From: Nocardia altamirensis NBRC 108246
Lineage (GTDB): Bacteria; Actinomycetota; Actinomycetes; Mycobacteriales; Mycobacteriaceae
DNA length: 64,000 nucleotides
Assembly: GCF_001612685.1 (NCBI RefSeq)
Contig: NZ_BDAY01000011.1
Coordinates: 62,001-126,000, forward strand
Reading direction: 5' to 3'
Shown in pieces: positions 25,889-35,251 of the stretch. The notes under the pieces were generated by a model, which worked only from the letters and a program-made list of their open reading frames with translations, was not told the DNA's origin and ran no database searches. A program made the translations under genes and the position numbers. How positions within the stretch are numbered: position 1 is the first letter of the stretch; each line of letters starts with the position of its first letter.

Positions 25889-26641
25889 ATGGATCGATTC
25901 ACCGACAAGGTCGCGGTGGTGACCGGTGCCGCGCAGGGCATCGGCGCGGCCACCGCGCTGCGCCTCGCCGTCGAAGGCGCGACCGTCGCCGTGCTCGACC
26001 GCAACACTCCCGACGACACCCTCGCACTGATCGAGCGCGCGGGCGGCACCGCACGCGGCTACGTCTGCGACGTCACCGACCGCAGCTCCGTGCAGGCCGT
26101 ATTCGACAAGGCGGCAAGCGAACTCGGCGATCCGCAGATCCTGGTGAACAACGCAGGCATCACCCGCGACGACCTGTTCTTCCGGCTCACCGAAGACGAC
26201 TGGAACGCCGTGCTCGCCGTCAACCTGACCGGCGCCTACCACTGCGCCCAGGTCGCCCAGAAGTTCATGGTCGCCCAGCGCTACGGAAAGATCGTCTCCC
26301 TGTCGAGCCGCTCGGCCCTCGGCAACCGCGGCCAAGCCAATTACGCTGCCGCGAAAGCAGGCATCCAAGGCCTCACCGCCACCCTCGCCATCGAACTCGG
26401 CCGCTACAACATCAACGTCAACGCGGTCGCCCCCGGCTACATCGCCACCGCCATGACCGCCGCCACCGCCACCCGCGTCGGCATGTCCGCCGAAGACCAC
26501 CAGAAATCCGTCGCCGAACACACCCCCCTCGGCCGCGTCGGCCAACCCGAAGAAGTAGCCGCCGTCATCGCCTTCCTAGCCAGCGACGAAGCCTCCTACG
26601 TCAGCGGCCAAACCCTCTACGTCAACGGCGGCGCCCGCTAA
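25889..26641 (+). CDS. FabG-like short-chain dehydrogenase/reductase
   Basis: A 250-residue SDR. The NAD(P) site is TGAAQGIG (residues 12-19) and NNAG is present. The catalytic Ser is in VSLSSRSALGNRGQANYAAAKAG with YxxxK (YAAAK). The C-terminal GQTLYVNGG is typical of 3-oxoacyl-ACP/CoA reductases. GAGAGGAGAACGAAGC precedes the ATG. It probably reduces a 3-oxoacyl thioester. It stands alone, 69 bases after the HAD gene. Confidence 0.87.
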   Translation: MDRFTDKVAVVTGAAQGIGAATALRLAVEGATVAVLDRNTPDDTLALIERAGGTARGYVCDVTDRSSVQAVFDKAASELGDPQILVNNAGITRDDLFFRLTEDDWNAVLAVNLTGAYHCAQVAQKFMVAQRYGKIVSLSSRSALGNRGQANYAAAKAGIQGLTATLAIELGRYNINVNAVAPGYIATAMTAATATRVGMSAEDHQKSVAEHTPLGRVGQPEEVAAVIAFLASDEASYVSGQTLYVNGGAR

Positions 26642-26835
26642 CCTGCCCGGACAGTCGCGGGCCAGGCCCAGCGGCCCGGCCCGCGCATCTAGGTCATCGG
26701 GTGCGCTGTTCGTTCGGCCCGCCGCATGATCTTTTAGTGCGGCTATCGAATGGCATTGTGCGAGAGTGATGTTAAACGTCTCACAGGCGGGGATATGCCA
26801 GCCCTGACGGTTGGCGACGTCACTAGCCTGCCTCC

Positions 26836-27228
26836 ATGCCTACGTCGATGGATCGAAAACAGCGTGCTGTGAACATCTTTCAAAGACGCTTCGCCAACCC
26901 GATCAGATGCAAACTGCCGAACCAGGAGCTGCTGGAAACAACCGGTCGCATCAGCGGGCAACCTCGGATCACGCCGATCGGAGGAAAGCTGATCGACAAC
27001 TCCTTCTGGATGGTGACGGAGTTCGGAGATCGCTCGCAGTATGTCCGAAATATTATGGCGAACAACAGTGTTCGACTGCGACTGCGCGGCGAATGGCACC
27101 GCGGCACGGCCATCCTGATGCCCGAGCGAGATCCACTCGAGCTGCTCGACCAGCTGCCACGCAGCAACAGCCTCGGAGTTCGAATGCTCGGAAACAACCT
27201 GCTGAGCTTGCGTATCGATCTCGAATAG
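26836..27228 (+). CDS. Deazaflavin (F420)-dependent nitroreductase family protein
   Basis: A 130-residue protein of the DDN-like split-barrel family: LLETTGRISGQPRITPIGG, SFWMVTEFGDRSQYVRNIMANNSVRLRLRGEWHRG. Members reduce quinones or nitro compounds with F420H2 or bind flavin-like cofactors. The gene has visibly lower GC and different codon use from its neighbours, which suggests recent acquisition. A second ATG at 26848 is possible. Confidence 0.75.
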   Translation: MPTSMDRKQRAVNIFQRRFANPIRCKLPNQELLETTGRISGQPRITPIGGKLIDNSFWMVTEFGDRSQYVRNIMANNSVRLRLRGEWHRGTAILMPERDPLELLDQLPRSNSLGVRMLGNNLLSLRIDLE

Positions 27229-27611
27229 CAGCGGCGGCGCCTCTCGGACGCGACGGTTCAGCCAGTCGGAAGCGACTGCGCGGCACCAAGAGTCGCTGCG
27301 GCCTTGCCCGGGCGTGCCAGTCGCCGCTCGATCGGCAGCGGATCCGCCGCCCCTTCGGATGAGGTGGCGGACGAGAGGCGGCGGCTCAGTCAGCGGAAGC
27401 GACTGCGCGACGAGTGGCACATGGCTGCGGCAAAGTGCGAGTAGAGCTCTCCACCATGTGCCACTCGTCGCTCGATTCGTGCCAGGGTGGCGACGGCGGT
27501 GAGTCCGCCGTCTGCTGGCCGGGAGTGGGTGTGCCCCAACGTCACTTGGCGCGGCATTCGCAGGTCGCGTTTGGCCCGGAGTGCGTCAGGGCAGCAGCCG
27601 CGTCTCGACGT
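27229..27611. other. Gene-free stretch with direct repeats and a palindromic element
   Basis: The segments near 27261-27287 and 27389-27413 share GGAAGCGACTGCGCG. The second runs into a perfect 18-base palindrome (27407-27424 / 27454-27471). No gene is supported; open frames here lack any family features. Confidence 0.6.
27407..27471 (+). repeat. Palindromic element, ACGAGTGGCACATGG stem
   Basis: Arms 27407-27424 and 27454-27471 are perfectly complementary. The loop contains GCGAGTAGAGC, related to the CGCGAGTAGCCT of the 15146 loop. The same ACGAGTGG-ACATG motif ends both tandem copies at 14957-15072. Confidence 0.75.
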
Positions 27612-28331
27612 TCACCACGGGATGCGGCCGCTGCGGTCGAAGTAGCCGCCGGTTGGGCCGTCGGGGGTGAGGGTGGCGAGGTGGACGATGGCGTCGGTGC
27701 CTTCGAGGAGGGTTTGGTAGCCAGCGTGGTTGTTGAAATCTGTTGCGGTGTAACCGGGGTCGGCGGCGTTGACCAGGATTCCCGGCAGTGCTCGGGCGTA
27801 CTGGGAGGTGATCATGTTGAGTGCCGACTTGGACGAGGTGTAGGTCAGCGAGAGGAGGGTGGATTCGAGGCGGTCGGGATCCGAGGTGATCGTCAGGGAA
27901 CCCATTCCGCTGGAGACCATCACGATGCGCGGGTGTTCTGCGGCACGGAGCAGCGGCAGGAACGCGTGCGTCACCTGGACAGATCCGAACACGTTGGTCT
28001 CGAACACCGCGCGAAAGTCTTCGGCCTGAGTTTCTTCCGGCGTCCGGATCGGGCCGAGGATCCCCGCGTTGTTGATCAGCACGTCCAGCCGCGACGTCCG
28101 CTCACCCACTGTCGCGACCGCGGCGGCGATCGAATCGACCGAGGTCACGTCGAGTGGAACGAATTCGACGTTCAATCCTTGTTCCACGAGCTCGGCGGCC
28201 GCCTGCTTCCCCCGGTCGGCATCGCGTGCCCCGAGGAAGATCTGCCATCCGAGCTCGCCGAGCCTGCGCACGGTTTCGCGGCCGAGCCCCTTGTTCGCTC
28301 CGGTCACCAGAGCCGTTGTCGTTGCGTTCAT
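27612..28331 (-). CDS. Short-chain dehydrogenase/reductase
   Basis: A 239-residue SDR. TGANKGLG is the cofactor loop, NNAG follows, MVSSGMGS supplies the catalytic Ser and YTSSKSALN the Tyr/Lys. The C-terminal NAADPGYTATDFNNHAG resembles carbonyl-reductase-like SDRs. The ATG at 28331 has GGAGG just upstream on the minus strand. It is divergent from an XRE regulator that probably controls it. Confidence 0.87.
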   Translation of the reverse strand: MNATTTALVTGANKGLGRETVRRLGELGWQIFLGARDADRGKQAAAELVEQGLNVEFVPLDVTSVDSIAAAVATVGERTSRLDVLINNAGILGPIRTPEETQAEDFRAVFETNVFGSVQVTHAFLPLLRAAEHPRIVMVSSGMGSLTITSDPDRLESTLLSLTYTSSKSALNMITSQYARALPGILVNAADPGYTATDFNNHAGYQTLLEGTDAIVHLATLTPDGPTGGYFDRSGRIPW

Positions 28332-28387
28332 GCCTCCAGCCTCGGCACCCGCACACCGCCTGACCAGGACCGTCTTGTCATGGGACC

Positions 28388-28399
28388 GGTGGTACCACC
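28388..28399. promoter_or_regulatory. Perfect palindrome in the SDR/XRE divergent promoter
   Basis: GGTGGTACCACC sits in the middle of the 100-base gap between the two divergent starts. Its symmetry and position fit an operator for the adjacent XRE regulator. Confidence 0.55.
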
Positions 28400-28431
28400 C
28401 CGGGCCACGCCCACTGCGGGATGATCGAGGG

Positions 28432-29280
28432 ATGGATCGTTCGGAACTCGCAGCGCTACTCCGGCAAGCCCGCACGCGGATTCAACCGCGCGATGTCGGC
28501 CTGCCCGCGGGGGCTCGACGACAGGTCCCCGGGCTGCGACGCGAGGAAGTGGCACAGCTGGCCGGGGTGAGCGTCGACTATGTGGTGCGCCTCGAACAGG
28601 GCCGCGGTCCACAACCCTCGACCGCCGTCCTCGCCGCACTGACCAGAGCGCTGCGTTTGAATGACGACGACCGCGACCTGCTGTTCCAACTCGCCGGATC
28701 GGCGCCCCCGCAGCCGGGCCGCATCGCGATGACGGTGCGGCCGAGCGTCTTACGTCTGCTCGACCGAATGGCTGACCTCCCCGCACTCGTCATGTCCGCG
28801 AAAGGCGATGTGCTGGCCTGGAACCCGATGGCCGCCGCACTGCTCGGCGACTTCTCCGCCATGCCACCTGCCCAGCGCAACATCATCTGGCGATGCTTCC
28901 TCGGCACCGAACCGAGCCGCATCAAATTGACCGAGACGGAATTCGAACAGCTGGGCGCCTACGGCGTCGGCACCTTGCGCAGCGCAAAAGCCCGCTACCC
29001 CACCGACCCCGATCTCGAGCGTCTCATCACCGAACTCCGTTCCCACAGCCCAGCTTTCGCCCGCCTCTGGGAGGAACGCCCGTCCACCCCATGGCGCAAC
29101 GCCACCAAAACAATCAGCCACCCCGACCTCGGCGACCTCACCCTCGAATGCGACACCCTCCTCGTCCCCGATACCGACCAGGCCGTCGTCGTCTACTCCG
29201 CCGCCCCCAACACCCCCGCCGCCACCGCCCTCGATCTCCTGCGCATCACCGGCACCCAACAATTCAGCACCCCCACCTGA
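28432..29280 (+). CDS. XRE-family regulator with MmyB-like ligand domain
   Basis: A 282-residue protein. The helix-turn-helix spans about residues 8-75 (GLRREEVAQLAGVSVDYVVRLEQGRGPQPS, a hallmark of this family). An MmyB-like PAS-type domain (about 105-270) includes the WNPMAAALLGDFS motif and LWEERP. Such regulators in actinomycetes usually sense a fatty-acid-like ligand and control a divergent SDR gene, as here. Confidence 0.88.
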   Translation: MDRSELAALLRQARTRIQPRDVGLPAGARRQVPGLRREEVAQLAGVSVDYVVRLEQGRGPQPSTAVLAALTRALRLNDDDRDLLFQLAGSAPPQPGRIAMTVRPSVLRLLDRMADLPALVMSAKGDVLAWNPMAAALLGDFSAMPPAQRNIIWRCFLGTEPSRIKLTETEFEQLGAYGVGTLRSAKARYPTDPDLERLITELRSHSPAFARLWEERPSTPWRNATKTISHPDLGDLTLECDTLLVPDTDQAVVVYSAAPNTPAATALDLLRITGTQQFSTPT

Positions 29281-29302
29281 CGTCAGCCGTATCCACCCAC
29301 CC

Positions 29303-29407
29303 TTGTCCATGGTTCGGCAGACAACCCGGACGCCCCTCCCTGATCATGCGTTGACAGACCACCCGAACCCACCGCTGGTCATGCATCGGCAGACAGGCCG
29401 GATTCGG
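29303..29407 (+). repeat. Three degenerate tandem repeats of about 35 bp
   Basis: Units start near 29303, 29341 and 29376. They share the frame (G)TCATGC-TTGGCAGAC with variable ends, and do not form a strong hairpin. Confidence 0.6.
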
Positions 29408-29431
29408 TTGACTGACAGCAGGTTCCACGGC

Positions 29432-29499
29432 TCGGTCCTGGAGCTGCGCCGGCGGCATCGTCACCACCCTGATCCGCGTCGAGGGCCACCCGCATGGCC
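29432..29499 (+). pseudogene. Fragment of an acyl-CoA carboxyltransferase gene
   Basis: The 68 bases read as SVLELRR then, after a frame change, GIVTTLIRVEGHPHG. This is close to SVLELRRDWAVGIVTALIRVEGHPYG of the carboxylase at 8916-12440. An internal deletion of about 11 bases breaks the frame. Only this piece remains. Confidence 0.8.
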
Positions 29500-29735
29500 G
29501 CCGACTGCCCCGACCTCACCGGCCAGGACGCCGCCCTCGACGGTGAGCCGGCCTGCGGCGGCCCTACCCATTTCCCGAAACCGTTCGTCGGTTGTTTCCG
29601 ACGGTGGAAGTCGCTGGTCGTGAACATGACGTGATCGAAAAATGATGTGTGCCCGCTAACGGGACCTGCGAGGCGGTCGATGAACCGACCGGTCCGAACG
29701 GGCGGACCAATTGGGCACACGTGAGGCGAACAAGG

Positions 29736-30992
29736 ATGCGACCAGCGAAAGAATCGTCCGAACCGGGCCTGCGCACGATCGAGCAGTGGCGCGCCTACCT
29801 GGCCGACTACAGCGCCGATGTCCTGCGCGTTACCGAAGAGGACGGGCTGTCCAACGTCAGCAACGAGCAGCGCGCCGCAGGCTGGCTTGGCTACGAGGGC
29901 GCGAGCGAGGAGCAGTTGGCGGAACTGGAACAGCGACTCGGCACTCGCCTCCCACCCAGCTATCGCGCGTTCCTCGGTGCGTCCGACGGCTGGCTGCACC
30001 TGAGCTCGTTCATGGGGGAGATGCGCACGAGCAGCACCGTCGCCTGGCAGATCGCATCAGACAGCGACCTGAGCAGTCTTTACGACGATGAAGATGAATC
30101 CGGGGAGAAGGCGATCCTCGAACGCACGCTGCTGATCTCGGGCGACGGCGACGCGCAGTACTGGCTGCTCGACCCGGAGGACCTCTCGGAGGACGGCGAG
30201 TGGGCCGCGTACGTCTGGGCGAGCTGGTACCCCGGTCTGGGTGAGCGGCACGCGTCGTTCGCCGAGTTGGTGCAGGCCGAGCGTGAAAGCTTCGAGGAGC
30301 TCGAAGGTTACAACGGCCGCGGCGTGCACCCGGAGGGGGTCGAGGAACTCCTCGACCAGGGGCGCGCGCAGGCGCTGCGGGGCGAGGTCGCGCAGGCGAT
30401 CGACAGTTTCGAGCGCGCCGCGGTCAAGGGGTCGGGCGCTGGCCTGTACCTCGAGACCATCCTGAAGGCGTTCCAGGACCTGCAGTTCGTCCACCACGAG
30501 ATTCGCAACAACATTCTCGGCCGCGATCATGTCGTCGCCGAGGTCGGCGCGGACCAGGTGCTGGCCGAGGCGGTCCCGCTGTATCTGCGCCGGGCGGTCG
30601 AGGAGCACGAACAGTACGGGCCGGGTGTCGGGATAGTTGGCCTGAACTTCACCCAGCTCGTTCCTGAGCTGGATTTCTCGGTCCAGGAATCGAAGTCGGT
30701 CGAGGAGTCGCGGAACGACTGGTTCGAACGCGCCGCCGCCCACGTGTCGCCTACTCTGCCCGAACCGCCGACTTTTCAGCAGGCCCTCGACCGTGCCCGT
30801 GCGCTCGTGGAACAGGACCGGGCAGACGAAGCATGGGCTGTCATCGAGGCCGCTGTGCCGCACTGGCACTCCGACAATCCGAACCGCATCGCCCCGGTCG
30901 TCCTCCTCACCGACCCGGTCCTGCGACACGTGATCACTCCGGATAGGGCTCGACAGGTAGTAACCACCCCCCGCGGCCAGGACGGCGCATAG
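29736..30992 (+). CDS. SMI1/KNR4-domain protein
   Basis: A 418-residue acidic protein. The SMI1/KNR4 domain covers about residues 45-180 (EEQLAELEQRLGTRLPPSYRAFLGASDGW...WLLDPEDL). The rest is helical, with Glu-rich stretches and no clear domain. SMI1/KNR4 proteins in bacteria are often immunity proteins against polymorphic toxins, but no toxin gene is next to it. The start is uncertain: ATG at 29736 follows AAGG, while longer versions begin upstream at 29649. Confidence 0.75.
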   Translation: MRPAKESSEPGLRTIEQWRAYLADYSADVLRVTEEDGLSNVSNEQRAAGWLGYEGASEEQLAELEQRLGTRLPPSYRAFLGASDGWLHLSSFMGEMRTSSTVAWQIASDSDLSSLYDDEDESGEKAILERTLLISGDGDAQYWLLDPEDLSEDGEWAAYVWASWYPGLGERHASFAELVQAERESFEELEGYNGRGVHPEGVEELLDQGRAQALRGEVAQAIDSFERAAVKGSGAGLYLETILKAFQDLQFVHHEIRNNILGRDHVVAEVGADQVLAEAVPLYLRRAVEEHEQYGPGVGIVGLNFTQLVPELDFSVQESKSVEESRNDWFERAAAHVSPTLPEPPTFQQALDRARALVEQDRADEAWAVIEAAVPHWHSDNPNRIAPVVLLTDPVLRHVITPDRARQVVTTPRGQDGA

Positions 30993-31033
30993 CCGCACCA
31001 TCGGCAGATCCGGCGCGCAGGACGGATCGAACA

Positions 31034-31068
31034 CGGTGTGCCCGCCGACGGATCCGACGGGCACACCG
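31034..31068. terminator. Bidirectional hairpin between SMI1 and uvrA2 genes
   Basis: CGGTGTGCCCG and CGGGCACACCG form a perfect 11-base stem between two convergent genes, 42 bases after one stop and 7 bases from the other. Confidence 0.65.
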
Positions 31069-31074
31069 AAACCC

Positions 31075-33357
31075 CTACGCCTCCTTGTACTTGCGCAGGT
31101 ACTGCCCGGTCAGTGACATCGGGTGGTCGAGCAGGGCGGCGGGGGTGCCGGTGAATACGATCTCGCCGCCGTCCTTACCTCCGTCGGGCCCGAGGTCGAT
31201 CACCCAGTCGGAATGCGCGACCACGTCGAGGTTGTGTTCGATCACCACCACGGTGTTGCCGCGTTCGACGAGGTTGTCGAGCAGGGCGAGCAAGGTGTCC
31301 ACGTCGGACATGTGCAGTCCGGTGGTCGGCTCGTCCAAGACATACACGCTGCCGGTGTTGCCGAGTTGGGTGGCGAGCTTGATGCGTTGGCGCTCACCGC
31401 CGGACAGCGTGCTCATCGCCTGGCCGAGGCTCAGGTAGTCGAGGCCGACCTCATTCATGGTGCGCAACTTGGCATTCAGTGCCTTCTCGGTGAAGAAGTC
31501 CAATGCTTCCTCCGCCGACAACTCGAGCACATCGGCAATCGACTTGCCGCGCAAGGTCAATGCGAGCACGCCGTCGGAGAACCGGCGGCCGTCGCAGGCA
31601 TCGCAGTGGGTCGTAACCGGATCCATGTAAGCGATCTCGGTGATGATCACGCCGCGGCCCTCACACTGCTTGCACGCACCGGTCGAGTTGAAGCTGAACA
31701 GACCGGGCGCCTCCCCCGTAGCCTTGGCGAACAGCTTGCGGATCGGATCCATCAGACCCAGATAAGTGGCGGGCGTCGACCGCGACGACGCCCCGATCGC
31801 GGACTGATCGACGAAGATCGCGTCGGGGTGCTCCACCACGAACACATCGCGAATCAGGCTGCTCTTGCCCGATCCCGCCACCCCGGTGATGGACGTCAAC
31901 ACACCCGTCGGAATACCGACGCTGACATCTTTCAGATTGTGCACGGTGGCGTTCGCGATCAACAGCTCACCGGTCGCTGGCCGGAACGTCGACTTCACCG
32001 TGAACGGCCTGCGCAGCCCGGCGCCGGTCGGAGTGTCCGCCGCGCGCAGCTCGGCGAAGGTGCCCTCGAACACCACCCGGCCGCCGTGCACACCGGCCCG
32101 CGGCCCGACGTCAACGATGTGATCGGCGATCTGGATGACATCGGGATCGTGCTCGACCACGAGCACCGTGTTCCCCTTGTCCCGCAACGCCTTCAGCAGG
32201 TTGTTCAACCGCCCGACATCGCGAGGATGCAGCCCGACGCTCGGCTCGTCGAAGATGTAGGTCATCCCGATCAACGTGCTGGACAGGTGTTTGATCATCT
32301 TCAGCCGCTGCCCCTCGCCGCCGGACAGCGAGGACGTCGGCCGATCCAAACTCAGATACCCCAGCCCGATATCGGCGACCCGCTGCAACGAAACCCGGAT
32401 CGCCGCGGCCAATCCGAGCGCGGCCGGGTCGGTGATCTCGTCGAGCACCACCATCAGGTCGGTGATCTGCAATCCCGCCCAGTCGGCGATGTTGCGCCCG
32501 TTGATCTTCGTGGCCAGCGCCTCGGCGTTGAGCCGCGCACCGTGACAGGTCTGGCACACCCCTTCGGTGAGGTACTGCTGAATCAGGGCGCGGGTCTTCT
32601 CGCTGAGCCCCGAGGTGTCGCGCTGCAGTTTGGTCCGGGTGAACTTGGCGGCAATGCCTTCGTAGTTCGCCGTCCACGACCCCTTGGCGAAGGTCAATTC
32701 CACCTGGCCGCCGGTGCCGTGCAGCAGATCCTCGAACTCCTCGTCGGTGTAGTCGACGAGCTTCTTGTCCGGATCGAATCGTCCCGACTTGCCGTACATC
32801 TGCCAATCACCGCTGCCGACGCCGTGCGAGCCCAGCAGGATCGCACCCTCGTTGAGCGACTTGCTCCGATCGAGGAGCCGATCCGGATCCACCCGCACCG
32901 AGATGCCGAGCCCGTCACAGTCCGGGCACATCCCCTGCGGCACGTTGAACGAGTAGTTGTAGACGAATCCGGCCGAGGGCGAACCGAATCGGGCGAACAT
33001 GGCCCGCACCATCGAGAAGATGTCGGTCATCGTGCCGACGGTCGAGCGCGGCCCGCCGCCGACGGGCTGCTGATCGATGATCACCGGCGCGGTCAGGTTC
33101 TCCATCGCCTCCGCGTGCGGACGCTCGTAGCGGGGCAGGAAGTTCAGGATGAACGCGGGAAAGGTGGCGTAGAGCTGACGCTGGGACTCCACCGCGATGG
33201 TGTCGAACACGATGGAGGACTTGCCGGATCCGGAAACCCCGGTGAATACGGTGATCTTGTTCTTGGGGATTTCCAGCGAAACGTCGCGCAGGTTGTGCTC
33301 GCTGGCTCCGAGTACTCGGATGACATCGGAGGGAAGGGCGGATTCGGCGAAAGACAT
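31075..33357 (-). CDS. UvrA-like (UvrA2/DrrC-type) ATPase
   Basis: A 760-residue tandem ABC ATPase. The first Walker A is GVSGSGKSS and the second GVAGSGKSS; signatures are LSGGEGQR and LSGGERQR; zinc-binding modules include CQTCHGARL and CKQCEGRG...CDACDGRR. It is about 200 residues shorter than UvrA, consistent with lack of the UvrB-binding region. UvrA2/DrrC proteins are linked to tolerance of DNA-binding drugs. It is transcribed away from a perfect CRP box 44 bases upstream. Confidence 0.9.
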   Translation of the reverse strand: MSFAESALPSDVIRVLGASEHNLRDVSLEIPKNKITVFTGVSGSGKSSIVFDTIAVESQRQLYATFPAFILNFLPRYERPHAEAMENLTAPVIIDQQPVGGGPRSTVGTMTDIFSMVRAMFARFGSPSAGFVYNYSFNVPQGMCPDCDGLGISVRVDPDRLLDRSKSLNEGAILLGSHGVGSGDWQMYGKSGRFDPDKKLVDYTDEEFEDLLHGTGGQVELTFAKGSWTANYEGIAAKFTRTKLQRDTSGLSEKTRALIQQYLTEGVCQTCHGARLNAEALATKINGRNIADWAGLQITDLMVVLDEITDPAALGLAAAIRVSLQRVADIGLGYLSLDRPTSSLSGGEGQRLKMIKHLSSTLIGMTYIFDEPSVGLHPRDVGRLNNLLKALRDKGNTVLVVEHDPDVIQIADHIVDVGPRAGVHGGRVVFEGTFAELRAADTPTGAGLRRPFTVKSTFRPATGELLIANATVHNLKDVSVGIPTGVLTSITGVAGSGKSSLIRDVFVVEHPDAIFVDQSAIGASSRSTPATYLGLMDPIRKLFAKATGEAPGLFSFNSTGACKQCEGRGVIITEIAYMDPVTTHCDACDGRRFSDGVLALTLRGKSIADVLELSAEEALDFFTEKALNAKLRTMNEVGLDYLSLGQAMSTLSGGERQRIKLATQLGNTGSVYVLDEPTTGLHMSDVDTLLALLDNLVERGNTVVVIEHNLDVVAHSDWVIDLGPDGGKDGGEIVFTGTPAALLDHPMSLTGQYLRKYKEA

Positions 33358-33400
33358 ACGGACACCATGCCATCCACCACCGACATTTTGCGCAGCGTAA

Positions 33401-33416
33401 TGTGACGCAGATCACA
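33401..33416. promoter_or_regulatory. CRP/GlxR-type binding site
   Basis: TGTGACGCAGATCACA is a perfect match to the TGTGA-N6-TCACA consensus of actinobacterial cAMP receptor proteins. It lies between the divergent uvrA2-like gene (start 33357) and the toxin-antitoxin pair (start 33509). Confidence 0.7.
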
Positions 33417-33508
33417 TAATTTTGATGCTCACCAGCGGCGAAGGTGTGCGCAAATCGGAACGTTCCACATCCCGCCCGTCCACCGTGAACCCGCGATAAA
33501 GTCAACCC

Positions 33509-33796
33509 ATGTCATCGTCTCGGGAGCCGAAAACACGGAAAGTCACCGTCACGCTGCCCGAAGACTTGGTCGCGACCCTGGAAGCCTGGCGTGACAGCGG
33601 ACGCATCGAATCGGTGGCCGCCTTCGTCGCCGAATCAGTGTGCGCGCGCGTCGGCGACGCACAGTCGCTGGCGAAACTCGAAGAGGTCTTCGGCGGCAGG
33701 CCACCGCTGGATCTCATCAATCGCGCCCGCGCCGCACAGGGTCTGCCGCCGTTATCCGAGGAGGAAGCCGGCGGCCCACACGCCGGCGCCGCGTGA
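33509..33796 (+). CDS. Antitoxin-like ribbon-helix-helix protein
   Basis: A 95-residue protein. KVTVTLPEDLVATLEAWRDSGRIESVAAFVAESV is a ribbon-helix-helix DNA-binding domain, and the tail (KLEEVFGGRPPLDLINRARA) is antitoxin-like. The stop overlaps the downstream PIN-like gene (GTGA). It probably represses its own operon with its partner. Confidence 0.75.
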   Translation: MSSSREPKTRKVTVTLPEDLVATLEAWRDSGRIESVAAFVAESVCARVGDAQSLAKLEEVFGGRPPLDLINRARAAQGLPPLSEEEAGGPHAGAA

Positions 33797-34200
33797 TCAG
33801 CGCGGCACTCGGCGGCGTCGTATTCGACACGGCGGCCGTCGTCGGATTCGTGAACCAGGCCAACTACGCGCAGGCCGTCGTGTGGGCCACCGTGAACGCG
33901 GGCAACACCATCGTCGTGCCCGCCACCGTGCTCGGCGCCGCACGCGCGCACATCCCCGCCAACCGGCTGGATATCCTTGCGGCACTGCTGGATTTGCCGC
34001 ACACCATCGTCTCGTCGTTCGACCGATGTACCGCCGAAGAGCTCGGCGCGACCTTCGCAGGTAGCACCGACGCCGACGTGCTCTTACCCGCGGGCCACGC
34101 CACCCGCGAGGCCGTCGCCCGCGACTGGCCGTGCCTCACCGCACGCCCGAAGAAGCTGCGCCAACTCGATTCCCGGATCATCATCGACCCGCTGCCCTGA
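33793..34200 (+). CDS. PIN-like (VapC-type) toxin candidate
   Basis: A 135-residue protein from a GTG overlapping the antitoxin stop. VVFDTAAVVGFVN supplies the first acidic residue, and STDADVLLPAGHATREAV and LTARPKKLRQL resemble the later parts of PIN domains. The fold match is partial, so the nuclease activity is an inference. Arrangement with an upstream ribbon-helix-helix gene is the VapBC pattern. Confidence 0.6.
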   Translation: MISAALGGVVFDTAAVVGFVNQANYAQAVVWATVNAGNTIVVPATVLGAARAHIPANRLDILAALLDLPHTIVSSFDRCTAEELGATFAGSTDADVLLPAGHATREAVARDWPCLTARPKKLRQLDSRIIIDPLP

Positions 34201-34300
34201 GCTCGACGGGGGCGACCCCCTGTGCCCTGTTCGACCCTCGCGCTGTGTTCGACCCGCAGCGCTGAGCTCGACCCCTACGTCAGTGTTCGACGCCCTGCGC
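34201..34300 (+). repeat. Degenerate repeats of about 20 bp after the PIN-like gene
   Basis: The motif G(C/T)TCGACCC recurs about five times at roughly 20-base spacing (near 34201, 34228, 34248, 34268 and 34287). It has no coding frame. Confidence 0.6.
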
Positions 34301-34366
34301 AAGTGCACGAACCGCCATGCAGGACAGCGACCAGTCACTGCCAAAGCTCAGCGCAGCAAAGACAAC

Positions 34367-35251
34367 TCAGCGCAGCAACTCGATCACCGGCGCGAACTGC
34401 TCCATGCTGTGCTCCAGCACCGTGATATAGCTGAACCCGAACCGGTCGCGGTTCGCTCGCAGCCGGTCGGCGATCTCCTCCGGCGTGCCGATGAGCAAGG
34501 TGGGCAAGTCTTCTGGATGATCGGCGACATCATCAGGCAGAGCGGGGCCGAACAGCTCGAGCACGGCCGTCCGCTCCTCCGGCGGCACCACGCGCTGCAC
34601 GAGAATATTGAACTCGACGCGGTCAGCCCGCGCACCGAGCAGCCCGCGCACATACTCGACCTTCTCCTCGATCTCGCCGAGCCCCGCCAGGTGCAGCGGC
34701 CCGCCGTTCTCGGTGGCGGACGCGCCGGGGAACGCGATGATGTCGGCGTGCGTGGCGGCCACCCGCAGCAGCCGATTCCCCCAGCCGCCGATCAGCATCG
34801 GCGGACCCGACGGCTGCACCGTGCGCGGCTGATACTCGGGATCGGAGAACAGGGTGCGCAACGTGGTGACCGTCCGCTCGAGATGCTCGACGCGCTTGCC
34901 GCCGCTCTCGAAAGGGATACCCGCGGCATCGAATTCGGCCTGCACGTAGCCCGCGCCGAGCCCGATCTCCACGCGCCCGTCGGTGAGCTGATCGGCGCCG
35001 GCGATGTCCCGTGCCAGCAGCACCGGATTGTAGAACGGGGTGTTCAGCACGAACGTGTTCAGCCGCACCCGCGAGGTCGCCTCGGCCCCGAGGATCATCG
35101 AGGGAAACGGCGCAGGACAGCCGAGATGATCGGCGACGCCGATCACGTCGTACCCCAGTTCCTCAGCCTTGCGGCACTTTTCGATCCACCTGGCCCGCTC
35201 ATCCGGCGCCACCATGTTGACACCGAACCGGAATGCACGCTGCGCGGTCAC
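34367..35251 (-). CDS. LLM-class (F420-dependent type) oxidoreductase
   Basis: A 294-residue luciferase-like TIM barrel. FRFGVNMVAPDERARWIEKCRKAEELGYDVIGVADH is the family start, and GRVEIGLGAGYVQAEFDAAGIPFESGGKRVEHLE the cofactor region. In actinomycetes this subgroup (TIGR03621-like) usually uses F420 rather than FMN. Substrate unknown; it stands alone. Confidence 0.83.
   Translation of the reverse strand: MTAQRAFRFGVNMVAPDERARWIEKCRKAEELGYDVIGVADHLGCPAPFPSMILGAEATSRVRLNTFVLNTPFYNPVLLARDIAGADQLTDGRVEIGLGAGYVQAEFDAAGIPFESGGKRVEHLERTVTTLRTLFSDPEYQPRTVQPSGPPMLIGGWGNRLLRVAATHADIIAFPGASATENGGPLHLAGLGEIEEKVEYVRGLLGARADRVEFNILVQRVVPPEERTAVLELFGPALPDDVADHPEDLPTLLIGTPEEIADRLRANRDRFGFSYITVLEHSMEQFAPVIELLR

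Larger units (their letters stand above)
29281..29735. other. Gene-free stretch with degenerate repeats and a carboxylase gene relic
   Basis: Three degenerate copies of about 35 bases containing TC(C)ATG...GGCAGAC lie at 29303-29407. A decayed carboxyltransferase fragment lies at 29432-29499. The remainder shows no supported gene. Confidence 0.65.

Noticed and set aside
27314..28424. Plus-strand frames over the SDR gene and repeats
   Set aside because: They lack family features and overlap the well-supported SDR gene on the minus strand.
31123..33405. 760-residue plus-strand frame opposite the UvrA2-like gene
   Set aside because: Antisense shadow in a high-GC gene; the minus strand has full Walker and zinc motifs.
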